Shown here: positions 50,547-60,702 of the stretch, piece after piece
How the letters are laid out: every line of letters starts with the position of its first letter
Position numbering within the stretch: position 1 is the stretch's first letter
DNA from: Lachnospiraceae bacterium
Lineage (GTDB): Bacteria; Bacillota; Clostridia; Lachnospirales; Lachnospiraceae
DNA length: 64,000 nt
Reading direction: 5' to 3'
Assembly: GCA_029338675.1 (NCBI GenBank)
Contig: JAQYAV010000103.1
Span: forward strand, 56,768 to 120,767
Position numbers and translations under genes: made by a program
Notes under the pieces: generated by a model
The model's database searches: none
Told to the model about the DNA's origin: nothing
Seen by the model: the letters and a program-made list of their open reading frames with translations, nothing else

Positions 50547-52820
50547 TTATACAATTCTTTTAAACTTCTTTTCTAGTTCAGTTTTACTTATTGAAATTAT
50601 AGTTGGTCTGCCATGTGGACATGTATATGGGTTTTCTAATGTCAAAAGTAGTTCTAATAATTGTTCTACTTCTGCAAAGCTAATTTTTGTGTTGCCTTTT
50701 ATTGCAGCTTTACAAGCCATTGTAGATAATCGTCTTACAAATACATCTTTCGACACATATCCTGAATTATCTAATAAATCAGATACAAAACTAAGCATAA
50801 GCTCTTTTGCATCTATACCATATAAATTTGACGGAACACCATTAATCTTAAATTCGTTTCCACCAAACTCTTCAAGATCATATCCAATATTCATGAACAA
50901 GTCATAATTATCTAGAATAATTTGTCTTTCCGCATATGAAACAGTTATTACAATAGGTGGAAGCAATTGTTGTGAATAAACTTGCTTTTCGTTAAGATTT
51001 TTAATTAATTCTTCATATTTTACCTTTTCATGTGCAGCATGCTGATCCATAATGTAAAGTTTATCATCATATTCAATTAACCAATAAGTTTCAAATAACT
51101 GTCCAATAACTCTATGCTTTATTCTTGCAGTTTCAGACAAAAATTCATTATTAAACAAAGACGTCTGCGTATTATATTCAACAATATGTTTATTAGCTTT
51201 TTTATCATATAAAACGGATTGTTCTATATGAGATTTTTCTTTATTATTTTCCTCTATATGAGAACTTTCAACAACAGAGTCCTTATTATGAATATTTGAA
51301 TTATTTGTATCTTTATCTAAAGATGTATTACTACTTTGATTATTTTCTTTAGATGGAATATATACTGCTCCTGAATCCTTTAATAAATTATCAAATATAG
51401 TTGTATCAGAGTCTTTCTCATTTGATACAAGCTCTTTTAAAGCATTATAATTTGAAGTATTTTTATTTAAATTATTACTTATATTATTATTTAGATTACT
51501 ATTTAAATTATTAGCTACATTACTATCTGAATTATTATTTAGATTACTATTTAAATTAATATTTAGATTATCATTTAAATTATTAGCTATATTATTATTA
51601 ATATTATTATTAGTTTTTATATTAGTTTTTATATTAGATTGAATATTAGTATTTAATTCACTAGAACTCCTACCTGCTAATTCTCTTTTTTTCTTTTCAA
51701 CCATATCATTAATAATACTAGATATAACAGTATTATTACGATTTGTCTCAAAGGGTTCAGGAGGCTTTTTAGTTGCTTTTTCATTTTGTGTTTCCGATTT
51801 ATTTGGTGTATTGTCAATACCTGGTTTAGGAATTAGTTCTCGCTCTAATAAACCATTTCTTACACACTTTGTTACAACCTCAAACAGTTCCTTCTCATTA
51901 TCATACTTAAATTCCATTTTAGTTGGATGTACATTTACATCACATTTATCTGTTGACAATGTGATGTAAAGCACCGAAAATGGAAATTTATGTTGCATTA
52001 CAAAGGTTTTGTAGCCTTCTTCTATTGCTCGATTTACTATATTGCTTTTTATATATCTATTGTTAATAAAATAGTTTTCTAAACCCCTGTTTCCTCTTGA
52101 AACATAAGGTTTACCAATAAAACCACTTATCTTAATTCCATTTTCTTCATAATTTACTTCAATAATATTATTAGTAATATCACGTCCAAATAACTGATAT
52201 ATAGTATCCTTAACCTTACCATTTCCAGCTGTATTTATTCTTGTTTGATTATTTACAATAAGCTTAAATGAAATATCAGGATGTGATAAAGCAATCTTTA
52301 GTACTAGGTCATTTATATAAGATGCTTCTGTCATTGGTGATTTTAGAAATTTTTTTCTGGCTGGTGTATTGAAAAACAAATTTCTTACAACAACTGTAGT
52401 ACCGTTAGGGACTCCAACCTCTGAAAATTCTATTTCGTTTCCACCATGAATCACATATTTTACACCTATTAACGAATCAGCTTGTTTGGTAATCATTTCA
52501 GTTTGAGAAACCGCAGCAATTGTAGATAAAGCTTCCCCTCTAAATCCAAGTGATGCAATTGACTCTAAATCCTTAGCTGTAGATATTTTACTTGTAGCAT
52601 GTCTCATGTATGCAGTTTTTACTTCGTCTTTAGAAATACCACATCCATTATCAGTTACACGAATAAGAGACATTCCTCCTTCTTTAATCTCTACAGTGAT
52701 AGATGATGAACCTGCGTCAATGGAATTTTCTAGTAATTCTTTTACGACAGAATAGGGTCTTTCGATAACCTCTCCTGCCGCAATCTTATCAATTGTAGCT
52801 TTATCTAATAATTTAATCAT
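50547..52820 (-). CDS. mutL: DNA mismatch repair protein MutL with Asn-rich repeat linker
   Basis: IAAGEVIERPYSVVKELLENSIDAG, GFRGEALSTI; C-term endonuclease motif DQHAAHEKVKYEE; low-complexity linker. Confidence 0.96.
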   Translation of the reverse strand: MIKLLDKATIDKIAAGEVIERPYSVVKELLENSIDAGSSSITVEIKEGGMSLIRVTDNGCGISKDEVKTAYMRHATSKISTAKDLESIASLGFRGEALSTIAAVSQTEMITKQADSLIGVKYVIHGGNEIEFSEVGVPNGTTVVVRNLFFNTPARKKFLKSPMTEASYINDLVLKIALSHPDISFKLIVNNQTRINTAGNGKVKDTIYQLFGRDITNNIIEVNYEENGIKISGFIGKPYVSRGNRGLENYFINNRYIKSNIVNRAIEEGYKTFVMQHKFPFSVLYITLSTDKCDVNVHPTKMEFKYDNEKELFEVVTKCVRNGLLERELIPKPGIDNTPNKSETQNEKATKKPPEPFETNRNNTVISSIINDMVEKKKRELAGRSSSELNTNIQSNIKTNIKTNNNINNNIANNLNDNLNINLNSNLNNNSDSNVANNLNSNLNNNISNNLNKNTSNYNALKELVSNEKDSDTTIFDNLLKDSGAVYIPSKENNQSSNTSLDKDTNNSNIHNKDSVVESSHIEENNKEKSHIEQSVLYDKKANKHIVEYNTQTSLFNNEFLSETARIKHRVIGQLFETYWLIEYDDKLYIMDQHAAHEKVKYEELIKNLNEKQVYSQQLLPPIVITVSYAERQIILDNYDLFMNIGYDLEEFGGNEFKINGVPSNLYGIDAKELMLSFVSDLLDNSGYVSKDVFVRRLSTMACKAAIKGNTKISFAEVEQLLELLLTLENPYTCPHGRPTIISISKTELEKKFKRIV

Positions 52821-52823
52821 ATA

Positions 52824-55460
52824 CTAACCTCTTATTCTATCCTTTAGCTCCTGCAGGAATAACATAGCCTTCATAGGTGTCATATTATTTATGTCTAAAT
52901 TTTTTATTTCGTTAGTGATTTCCATATCTATTGGAGAAGCAAATAACGATAACTGCTCAAAATCATCTTTTTTTTCTGAAAATGTAGACTTTTCTTCTAC
53001 TGCTTTAACTTCAATTGATTTTGCCTTTCGTGCAATATCAGAATCAACAAGTTGAGCACATATTTCATCTGCACGCTTTAAAACCATTTCTGGTACTCCT
53101 GCTAATCTCGCAACCTGAATACCATAACTTCTATCAGCACCGCCTCTTATAATTTTACGAAGAAAAACAATATTATCTCCATCCTCTTTTATTGCAATAC
53201 AATAGTTGTTAACAGAGGAAAGCTTGCCCTCAAGCTCTGTTAATTCATGATAATGTGTAGCAAATAATGTTTTAGCTCCAAGTATCTCCTTATCGGCAAT
53301 ATACTCAACCACTGCCCAAGCAATACTAAGTCCATCAAAGGTTGATGTTCCTCGACCTATTTCATCTAAAATAAGCAAGCTATTACTTGTTGCATTTCTA
53401 AGAATATTGGCAACCTCATTCATTTCAATCATAAATGTAGATTGTCCAGAGGCTAAGTCGTCAGAAGCACCAACCCTTGTAAATATTCTATCACATAACC
53501 CAATATTTGCTGATGCTGCAGGTACAAAGGAGCCAATTTGAGCCATTAAAACAATTAAGGCTGTTTGTCTCATATAAGTTGATTTACCTGCCATGTTAGG
53601 CCCAGTAATTATTGATATTCTGCTTTCAATATTATTAAGATATGTATCATTAGCTACAAAAGAATCGTTATTTAATACCTTTTCTACAACAGGGTGTCTA
53701 CCTTCTTTAATATCAATAACACCGTCATTATTAATCGATGGTCTAACGTAATTATTTTTTTCTGCAACATGAGATAATGAAGCTAATGCATCAATTTCAG
53801 CAATATACTTTGCAGTTTGCTGTACACGAACTAAAGCTTCTCCTAATTTATCTCTTAGCAAAACATAAGTTTCATACTCTAAAGCGTAAAGCTTATCTTC
53901 TGCACCTAAAATTGTGTTAGATAACTCATCTAATTCATCTGTGGTGTATCTTTCTGCATTTGCTAGTGTTTGTTTTCTAATAAAATAGTCAGGCACCATA
54001 TCCTTAAATGAATTAGTAACTTCAAAATAATATCCAAATACTTTGTTATACTTTATCTTAAGACCTTTTATTCCAGTCTTGTCTCTTTCTTTTGATTCTA
54101 AATCTGCAAGCCAGTTTTTACATTCAGTTTTTGCAACTTTGAGTTTGTCGATTTGTTCCATATAGCCTGGCTTAAATATTCCACCTTCTTTTATAGAAAT
54201 TGGTGGTTCTTCTTCAATTGATGCCTCTAAAAGATTATATAAATCATCTAATACATCAAAAGAATTATATATATCTAAAAATCGTTTTGAATCAATTTCC
54301 AGCAAAATATTCTTTATGTCTGGAAGATACTTAATTGAATTCTTAAATGATAGTAAATCTCTTGGATTTGCAGTCTTTAAGGATATTCTTGTCATTAATC
54401 TTTCCAAATCATATATTGAATTTAAATATTCTCTTAACTCTTCTCTTGCAATAATTGCATTATTTAATGCCTCAATAGAGTCAAGTCTAGCTTCAATTTG
54501 TGTTTTGTCTAATAAGGGCTGTTCTACATATTCACGAAGCTTTCTAGCCCCCATTGCAGTTTTGGTTTTATCCAAAACCCAAAGAAGTGATCCTTTTTTT
54601 TGTTTATCTCTTAAAGTTTCTGTTAACTCAAGGTTACGTCTTGTAGATGAATCTAACAACATATATGAATCAACTGAATATAATTCAATAGTATTCATAT
54701 GCGTCAGACTATTCATTTGTGTATCATATAAATACTGAAGTAGAGCACCCGTAGATATAATTGTTTCATCAAAATCCTTTAACCCTAATCCTTCAACACT
54801 GGATACCTTGAAATGGCGTTTGATAGTTGTTAAGGCAGTATCAAAATCACAATAATGATCAGGTGAAACTGTAGTTGATATATTTAACTTCTCGACAGTA
54901 AAGCTTAAGTCTAAATTAGAACTATTTATAGTATTTTGATAAATTATCTCTGTTGGTTGATATTTATTTATCTCATCAATTACCTTATCGTTGGACAACA
55001 CGTAACAAGTTTTTAGTACTCCTGTTGATATATCAGCTACTGTAATTCCAAAATGCTGATTATAATATGAAATACTCATCAAATAATTATTTTTATTATC
55101 CTGTAATATCTCCATAGACATATTTGTTCCTGGAGTAACAATTCTAATTACCTCACGCTTTACTAACCCCTTTGCTAATTTAGGATCCTCTACCTGTTCA
55201 GCAATAGCAACCTTATAACCTTTTTCTATTAAACGATTAATATAACTATCTGCAGCATGAAAAGGAACGCCACACATTGGTGCTCTCTCTTCTAAACCGC
55301 ACTCTTTTCCTGTTAATGTAATTTCTAATTCCTTTGAGGCAGTTAAAGCATCCTCAAAAAACATTTCGTAGAAATCTCCTAATCTATAAAACAGGATACA
55401 ATCTTTATATTTTTCTTTTGTTTGTACATATTGCTCCATCATTGGAGATAATTTTGCCAC
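52824..55460 (-). CDS. mutS: DNA mismatch repair protein MutS
   Basis: YKDCILFYRLGDFYEMFFEDA; ITGPNMAGKSTYMRQTALI; LLILDEIGRGTSTFDGLSIAW. Confidence 0.97.
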   Translation of the reverse strand: MAKLSPMMEQYVQTKEKYKDCILFYRLGDFYEMFFEDALTASKELEITLTGKECGLEERAPMCGVPFHAADSYINRLIEKGYKVAIAEQVEDPKLAKGLVKREVIRIVTPGTNMSMEILQDNKNNYLMSISYYNQHFGITVADISTGVLKTCYVLSNDKVIDEINKYQPTEIIYQNTINSSNLDLSFTVEKLNISTTVSPDHYCDFDTALTTIKRHFKVSSVEGLGLKDFDETIISTGALLQYLYDTQMNSLTHMNTIELYSVDSYMLLDSSTRRNLELTETLRDKQKKGSLLWVLDKTKTAMGARKLREYVEQPLLDKTQIEARLDSIEALNNAIIAREELREYLNSIYDLERLMTRISLKTANPRDLLSFKNSIKYLPDIKNILLEIDSKRFLDIYNSFDVLDDLYNLLEASIEEEPPISIKEGGIFKPGYMEQIDKLKVAKTECKNWLADLESKERDKTGIKGLKIKYNKVFGYYFEVTNSFKDMVPDYFIRKQTLANAERYTTDELDELSNTILGAEDKLYALEYETYVLLRDKLGEALVRVQQTAKYIAEIDALASLSHVAEKNNYVRPSINNDGVIDIKEGRHPVVEKVLNNDSFVANDTYLNNIESRISIITGPNMAGKSTYMRQTALIVLMAQIGSFVPAASANIGLCDRIFTRVGASDDLASGQSTFMIEMNEVANILRNATSNSLLILDEIGRGTSTFDGLSIAWAVVEYIADKEILGAKTLFATHYHELTELEGKLSSVNNYCIAIKEDGDNIVFLRKIIRGGADRSYGIQVARLAGVPEMVLKRADEICAQLVDSDIARKAKSIEVKAVEEKSTFSEKKDDFEQLSLFASPIDMEITNEIKNLDINNMTPMKAMLFLQELKDRIRG

Positions 55461-55484
55461 ACTACCACCTCGTAAATAAATCTA

Positions 55485-57137
55485 TTATACTAACTCAGAT
55501 GCCCATTCAAGAGCTGCATCGATATTTTCTCTAAAGTTTTGTTCACCGACCAATTCCTTAAATCCAGCTTTTTCCATCATATGCATAGGTTGCTCAAGTA
55601 CATGGGAGAATACTAAGGTTACATTCTTCTCTTGACAAGTATCATATACCTTTTCAAGAGCATGTAAAGCTGTTATATCCATAGCCGGAACACTTCTCAT
55701 ACGTAATATTAATACTTTTATATCATCATTTACAGATACTTGAAGGAAATTATCTGCAGCACCAAAGAACATTGGTCCATCAATTTCGTATACAAGTACA
55801 TGTTCTGGTACCTGCTTTAAGTTAATGTGCATAGGGTCATTAGTTTCATCGTCATCAAATCCATTGATATAAGTCCATTCACGAACACTTGAAACATCTG
55901 ACATTCTTTTGATAAATAACAAAGATGCTAAAACAATACCTACTTCAATTGCAACAACCAAGTCAAATATTACTGTAAGTAAAAATGTTACGATTAAAAC
56001 ACATACATCACTCTTAGGTGCATGTACACATAAATCCTTAAAGGCTCTCCAACCAGACATATTATAAGCAACCATAATAAGAATAGCTGCAAGTGTTGCC
56101 ATAGGAATAAGTGCAGCAAGAGGCATAAGGAGCTTAAGAATTAATAATAATGTTATGGCATGTACCATACCTGCTACAGGTGTACGTCCACCATTTTTTA
56201 CATTTGCTGCAGTTCTTGCAATTGCACCTGTTGCAGGAATACCACCAAATAATGCTGAAGCAATATTACCAATACCCTGACCAACAAGTTCCATATTTGA
56301 TCTATGACGACTATTAATCATACCATCTGAAACAACACATGAAAGAAGAGATTCAATGCCAGCCAAAATTGCAATTGTAAATGCACTAGGAAGTAATTCT
56401 CTAATTAGTTCAAAATTAACTGCTGGAAGTGATGGTGCAGGAATACTTGATGATAATTCACCATAAACACTTCCTATTGTTGAAGTCTCTAGTGAAGTAA
56501 ATTTAACAAGTAAAGTTGCAACAATAATAGCTATTAAAGAACCTGGTATAACCTTTGAAATATAAGGCATTATTATTAAAATAGCCAATGAAATTACACC
56601 AACAATAACTGTATCAGTCTTAAATGTTGTAATATGCTCTGCATATGCTTTGATTTTTTCAATAAATTCTGAAGGAACTGAAGCCATATCAAGACCTAAA
56701 AAGTCCTTAATCTGTCCAGCAAAAATACCAACAGCAACACCTGCTGTAAAACCAGTAGTAATTGTATATGGTATATATTTAATCAAACTACCAAATCTAC
56801 ATAATCCCATTATAATAAGAATAATACCAGCCATAATAGTTGCAAGTGTAAGTCCTGGAACACCATATTTAGTTACTATTCCGTATATAATTACAACGAA
56901 GGCGGCAGTTGGCCCACCAATCTGTACGCGGCTACCACCAAAAAGTGATATAAAGAAACCTGCAAAAATTGCTGTATAAAGACCAGCTTCTGGTGATACA
57001 CCTGAAGCGATTGCAAGTGCAATTGATAGTGGAAGTGCTATAATTGCAACAATTATTCCTGCAATTATATCTTTTACAAATTGATTTTTGTTATATGTTT
57101 TCATTACCGAAAAAAACTTTGGTTTTAGCTTATTCAT
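55485..57137 (-). CDS. SulP family anion transporter with STAS domain
   Basis: 550 aa; ALPLSIALAIASGVSPEAGLYTAIFAGFFISLFGGSRVQIGGPTAAF; C-term STAS VLILRMRSVPAMDITALHALE. Confidence 0.93.
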   Translation of the reverse strand: MNKLKPKFFSVMKTYNKNQFVKDIIAGIIVAIIALPLSIALAIASGVSPEAGLYTAIFAGFFISLFGGSRVQIGGPTAAFVVIIYGIVTKYGVPGLTLATIMAGIILIIMGLCRFGSLIKYIPYTITTGFTAGVAVGIFAGQIKDFLGLDMASVPSEFIEKIKAYAEHITTFKTDTVIVGVISLAILIIMPYISKVIPGSLIAIIVATLLVKFTSLETSTIGSVYGELSSSIPAPSLPAVNFELIRELLPSAFTIAILAGIESLLSCVVSDGMINSRHRSNMELVGQGIGNIASALFGGIPATGAIARTAANVKNGGRTPVAGMVHAITLLLILKLLMPLAALIPMATLAAILIMVAYNMSGWRAFKDLCVHAPKSDVCVLIVTFLLTVIFDLVVAIEVGIVLASLLFIKRMSDVSSVREWTYINGFDDDETNDPMHINLKQVPEHVLVYEIDGPMFFGAADNFLQVSVNDDIKVLILRMRSVPAMDITALHALEKVYDTCQEKNVTLVFSHVLEQPMHMMEKAGFKELVGEQNFRENIDAALEWASELV

Positions 57138-57140
57138 TTT

Positions 57141-58589
57141 TTAAATCCTTTCACCTAAATAATAAAATCCTCTACATTCATTAAGCTTAACCTTAACAAT
57201 TTCCCCAACAAGTTCACCACTCCCCTTGAAGTGAACTGTAACATTTTCATCTGTTTTACCTGTAACTAAAGAATTATCCTGATGATTAATCTCTTCTACC
57301 AAGACATCTTTAACCAATCCATCAAACCTCTTAGTTTGTTCGCTGGATACTTTATTAACCAATTGAAGCAATCTACTAAATCTATCTTTTATAATAGCTT
57401 CATCGACTTGATTATCCATTGCTGCTGCAGGTGTTTTGCTTCTCTTGGAATAAATAAAAGTAAATGCCTGATCGTATCTTACTTTTTCAACAATATCCAT
57501 AGTATCAAGGAAATTCTCCTCGGTCTCACCTGGGAAACCAACTATTATATCTGTTGTCAAAGCAATATCAGGTATTGCTTTTCTAATTTTTGTTACTAAT
57601 TCTAAATAACTTTCCTTAGTATATCTTCGATTCATCTTAGTAAGAATCTCAGTAGATCCTGATTGAACTGGTAAATGAAGATGCTTACAAATCTTAGGTT
57701 CTTCTGCCATAACTTTTATTAATTCATCAGATAAATCTTTAGGATGACTTGTCATAAATCTGACACGTTGGATTCCATCAACTTTACAAACAAGCCTAAG
57801 TAATTCTGGAAAACTAACGTTATCGGATTCAACTTCACTTATTTTGTCATTATCATAAGCGTATTGTTTTCCATATGAATTAACATTTTGCCCAAGAAGC
57901 ATAACTTCTTTTACGCCACTCTTAGCTAGGCGCTTTACTTCACAGATTATTTCTTCTGGAGTTCTACTTTTTTCCCTACCTCTTACATAAGGAACAATAC
58001 AATAACTACAGAAATTATTACATCCGTACATTATATTAACTCCACACTTAAAACTATATTTACGTTTAGTTGGTAAGTTTTCTACATATCTATCATTTTT
58101 TTCAAGTACTTCAACAACCAACTCATCTTCTTCATAATGCTTATAAATTAGTTCTGCTAGCTTATATATATTATGAGTGCCAAAAACAATATCAACAAAT
58201 TTATATTTAGTTTTTATTGTTTCTATAACATGTGGTTCCTGCATCATACATCCACATAAACAAATAATCATATGTGGGTTTTTTTGCTTTATTTTCTTAA
58301 GGTGTCCCAAATGACCATATAACTTCAAATTAGCGTTTTCTCTAATTGTACATGTATTATAAATAACAAAATCGGCCTTTTCATCTTCAATTTCTTCATA
58401 ACCAATTTCATCTAAAATACCTTTTAATTTTTCAGAATCATGGGCGTTCATTTGACATCCAAAGGTTGTTACACAATATGTAACTGAACGATTCAATTTG
58501 GTCCTTAAATCTAAAAGCTGTTGCTTACATAGATTCATATAATAGTATTGTCTATCTGGTTCCATAACCGGAATCGTATTATTATCCAT
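57141..58589 (-). CDS. miaB: tRNA-2-methylthio-N6-dimethylallyladenosine synthase
   Basis: Radical SAM GCNNFCSYCIVPYVRGREKSR; TFGCQMNAHDSEKLKGIL; C-term TRAM. Confidence 0.96.
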   Translation of the reverse strand: MDNNTIPVMEPDRQYYYMNLCKQQLLDLRTKLNRSVTYCVTTFGCQMNAHDSEKLKGILDEIGYEEIEDEKADFVIYNTCTIRENANLKLYGHLGHLKKIKQKNPHMIICLCGCMMQEPHVIETIKTKYKFVDIVFGTHNIYKLAELIYKHYEEDELVVEVLEKNDRYVENLPTKRKYSFKCGVNIMYGCNNFCSYCIVPYVRGREKSRTPEEIICEVKRLAKSGVKEVMLLGQNVNSYGKQYAYDNDKISEVESDNVSFPELLRLVCKVDGIQRVRFMTSHPKDLSDELIKVMAEEPKICKHLHLPVQSGSTEILTKMNRRYTKESYLELVTKIRKAIPDIALTTDIIVGFPGETEENFLDTMDIVEKVRYDQAFTFIYSKRSKTPAAAMDNQVDEAIIKDRFSRLLQLVNKVSSEQTKRFDGLVKDVLVEEINHQDNSLVTGKTDENVTVHFKGSGELVGEIVKVKLNECRGFYYLGERI

Positions 58590-58763
58590 TATTTTCTCAT
58601 CTCCTATTTTATTTCCAACCGATTTATTATATGACAGAAAAAATCATTTTTCAACAAGTAAAAAATTAAGTTTATAAATTAAGTTTATAAATTAAAAGGA
58701 AATTTATACATATAAATCAAAATACAAATTATATCTAAAAGTTTGTAAATATTAATCTAATAA

Positions 58764-58790
58764 CGAAAAAAAGCCGCTTATGCGGCTTCA
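58764..58790 (-). terminator. Rho-independent terminator of the LysM gene
   Basis: On - strand GAAGCCGCATAAGCGGCTTTTTTTC. Confidence 0.9.
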
Positions 58791-58811
58791 ATAATGGTGT
58801 GTATGTAAAAT

Positions 58812-59126
58812 CTACTGTGGTGTTCCAGTATAATATGGAACTACTAAAGTTGAACCACTGCAGATTTTAGAGCCAGATAAATTATTAATAGAAATCACTT
58901 CATCAATATAATCTTTAATGTCATCATATTCTTCTGTAATATTGTCATTTGCAATTGACCAAAGAGTGTCATTCTCTGAAATTGTAATACACTTAAAATT
59001 CTTAATGTTAGTTGTTTTGGCATTTGATTTATCTCCGTTAAATATAACAAGAATCAAAGCAAAAACCACTATTGAAAAAATAATCATCCTCTTAAATCCT
59101 TTAAATACTAACTTACTCATAGACAT
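58812..59126 (-). CDS. Small TM + LysM protein, YneA-like candidate SOS cell-division inhibitor
   Basis: 104 aa; N-term TM MIIFSIVVFALILVIF; LysM ITISENDTLWSIANDN...ISINNLSGSKICSGSTLVVPY; LexA-box-like promoter upstream. Confidence 0.75.
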   Translation of the reverse strand: MSMSKLVFKGFKRMIIFSIVVFALILVIFNGDKSNAKTTNIKNFKCITISENDTLWSIANDNITEEYDDIKDYIDEVISINNLSGSKICSGSTLVVPYYTGTPQ

Positions 59127-59177
59127 TTATATATCCCTCCACATTAAATAATGATATTGTTCGAAATAGATCAACAA

Positions 59178-59252
59178 AGAACAAACGTTCTTTATGCTCG
59201 TATTATACCAAACAGATGTTCTTGTGTCAATAATAAATCGAACATATTTTCG
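59178..59252 (-). promoter_or_regulatory. SOS-type promoter: consensus sigma-A promoter with three LexA-box-like sites
   Basis: - strand TTGACA (59225-59230), 17 nt, TATAAT (59202-59207). Boxes: AGAACAAACGTTCT 59178-59191, CAAACAGATGTTCT 59209-59222 (in the spacer), CGAACATATTTTCG 59239-59252. Confidence 0.8.
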
Positions 59253-59337
59253 TACAACTATTGTTGCTTCTTTGATCTATTTCTTATATTACAGATTATA
59301 AATAACTATAAGTACAATAAAACTCCCTTTAAAACAA

Positions 59338-59519
59338 AAACATCTTATTATATTAAGAATATGCCTAATATAATAAGATGTTTAATATAATAAGATGTTT
59401 AATATAATAAGATGTTTAATATAATGAGATGTTTAATATAATAAGATGCTTAATATAATGAGACGTTTAATATAATAAGATGCTTAATATAATGAGACGT
59501 TTAATATAATAAGAAGAAT
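59338..59519. repeat. 17-bp AT-rich tandem array preceded by an inverted copy
   Basis: AATATAATAAGATGTTT repeated about 9x from 59367; inverted copy AAACATCTTATTATATT at 59338-59354 can pair with the first unit (17 bp, 12-nt loop). Confidence 0.9.
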
Positions 59520-59529
59520 AAAGAAGTTA

Positions 59530-60585
59530 TTATTTTTTTGCCCAACGTAGTTTGGTAGATCTTGCTCTTGGATTTCTATTACATTCTTCGGCTGATGGTC
59601 TAATCACGTCTTTAGATATTTCTGTGAAGATTCCCTGTCGTAAATATTCTTTGAAGGCCTTTTTTACTAATCTATCTTCTCCTGAATGGAAAGTTAATAT
59701 AGCAACTCTTCCACCCTCTTTTACAACATCTGGTAAACTATATAAAAAGGAATCAAGCACTTCGAATTCTGAATTAATATCAATTCTAATTGCCTGAAAG
59801 ACTCTTTGACACGTTTTCTTTATTATATCCTTCTTCTCCTTATTATCAGGTAAAAATGATAAACTTTCTTCAATGACTTCTTTTAATTTACTTGTTGTAT
59901 CAATATTCTTTCTTGATTTACGCCATTTAAGTATTGTATTAGTAATTTCAACAGCATATGGTTCGTTAGAATTTTCAACTAACATTCCAATAATTTCATC
60001 TTTTGTCATCATTGCAAGTTTTTCATGAGCAGGAACACCCTTATTCTGATTTAGTCTAAGGTCAAGTACCCCTTCTAATTTATATGAAAAGCCTCTTTTA
60101 GGATTATCAATTTGCATAGATGATACACCTAAATCTGCAAGAACAAAATCAAAAGGACCATACTGTTTGCTAATTTCACCAATATTAGCAAAATTAGTAT
60201 TTATTGACGTAAAAATATCTTCAGAAAAGCCCATATTACGTAAACGATTTGTTGTTTTAGCAATCTCTGTTTCATCAACATCTAATCCATACACATGACC
60301 GTTTCCATTAAGACAATTAAGCATTTTTCTAGTGTGACCACCATACCCAAGAGTTGCATCTAGACCTTTTTCACCCGGTTTAATATTTAACACATCTAAT
60401 ATTTCATTAACCATAATAGAAATATGCATTCCAGCTGGTGTACTACCTTTACTAATTACTTTTTCGATTGTATCTTTATATTTATCTGGATTGTGTTCTT
60501 TATATTTTTCTTCAAAGGTTTTTGGATGTGTACCGCTATATCTTTTTCTTCTAACATGTGGTTTTTCTTGTAAATTATTATCCAT
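59530..60585 (-). CDS. rsmH: 16S rRNA (cytosine-N4)-methyltransferase RsmH/MraW family, N-terminally extended
   Basis: DATLGYGGHTRKMLN, FVLADLGVSSMQIDNPKRGFSY, ILTFHSGEDRLVKKAF. Confidence 0.93.
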   Translation of the reverse strand: MDNNLQEKPHVRRKRYSGTHPKTFEEKYKEHNPDKYKDTIEKVISKGSTPAGMHISIMVNEILDVLNIKPGEKGLDATLGYGGHTRKMLNCLNGNGHVYGLDVDETEIAKTTNRLRNMGFSEDIFTSINTNFANIGEISKQYGPFDFVLADLGVSSMQIDNPKRGFSYKLEGVLDLRLNQNKGVPAHEKLAMMTKDEIIGMLVENSNEPYAVEITNTILKWRKSRKNIDTTSKLKEVIEESLSFLPDNKEKKDIIKKTCQRVFQAIRIDINSEFEVLDSFLYSLPDVVKEGGRVAILTFHSGEDRLVKKAFKEYLRQGIFTEISKDVIRPSAEECNRNPRARSTKLRWAKK

Positions 60586-60634
60586 AATCTTCTCTTTTCT
60601 TTTATAGCTAATTTATTATCTAGCTTCTATATTG

Positions 60635-60695
60635 TCTAATTTATTTTTGTCTAGTTTATTTTTGTCTAGTTTATTTTTTGCCTAGTTTATTTTTG
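60635..60695. repeat. 15-bp AT-rich tandem array (TCTAGTTTATTTTTG, 4 copies)
   Basis: Direct reading between MATE gene 3' end and rsmH 5' end. Confidence 0.8.
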
Positions 60696-60702
60696 TTTAT
60701 TA

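Noticed and set aside
59151-59390. 79-aa + strand ORF between the LysM gene and rsmH
   Set aside because: Overlaps the SOS promoter and the tandem repeat; Lys/Asn/Ile-rich, no RBS, no family resemblance.
59338-59519. CRISPR array interpretation of the 17-bp repeats
   Set aside because: Units are directly abutting with no spacers, and no cas genes are present.
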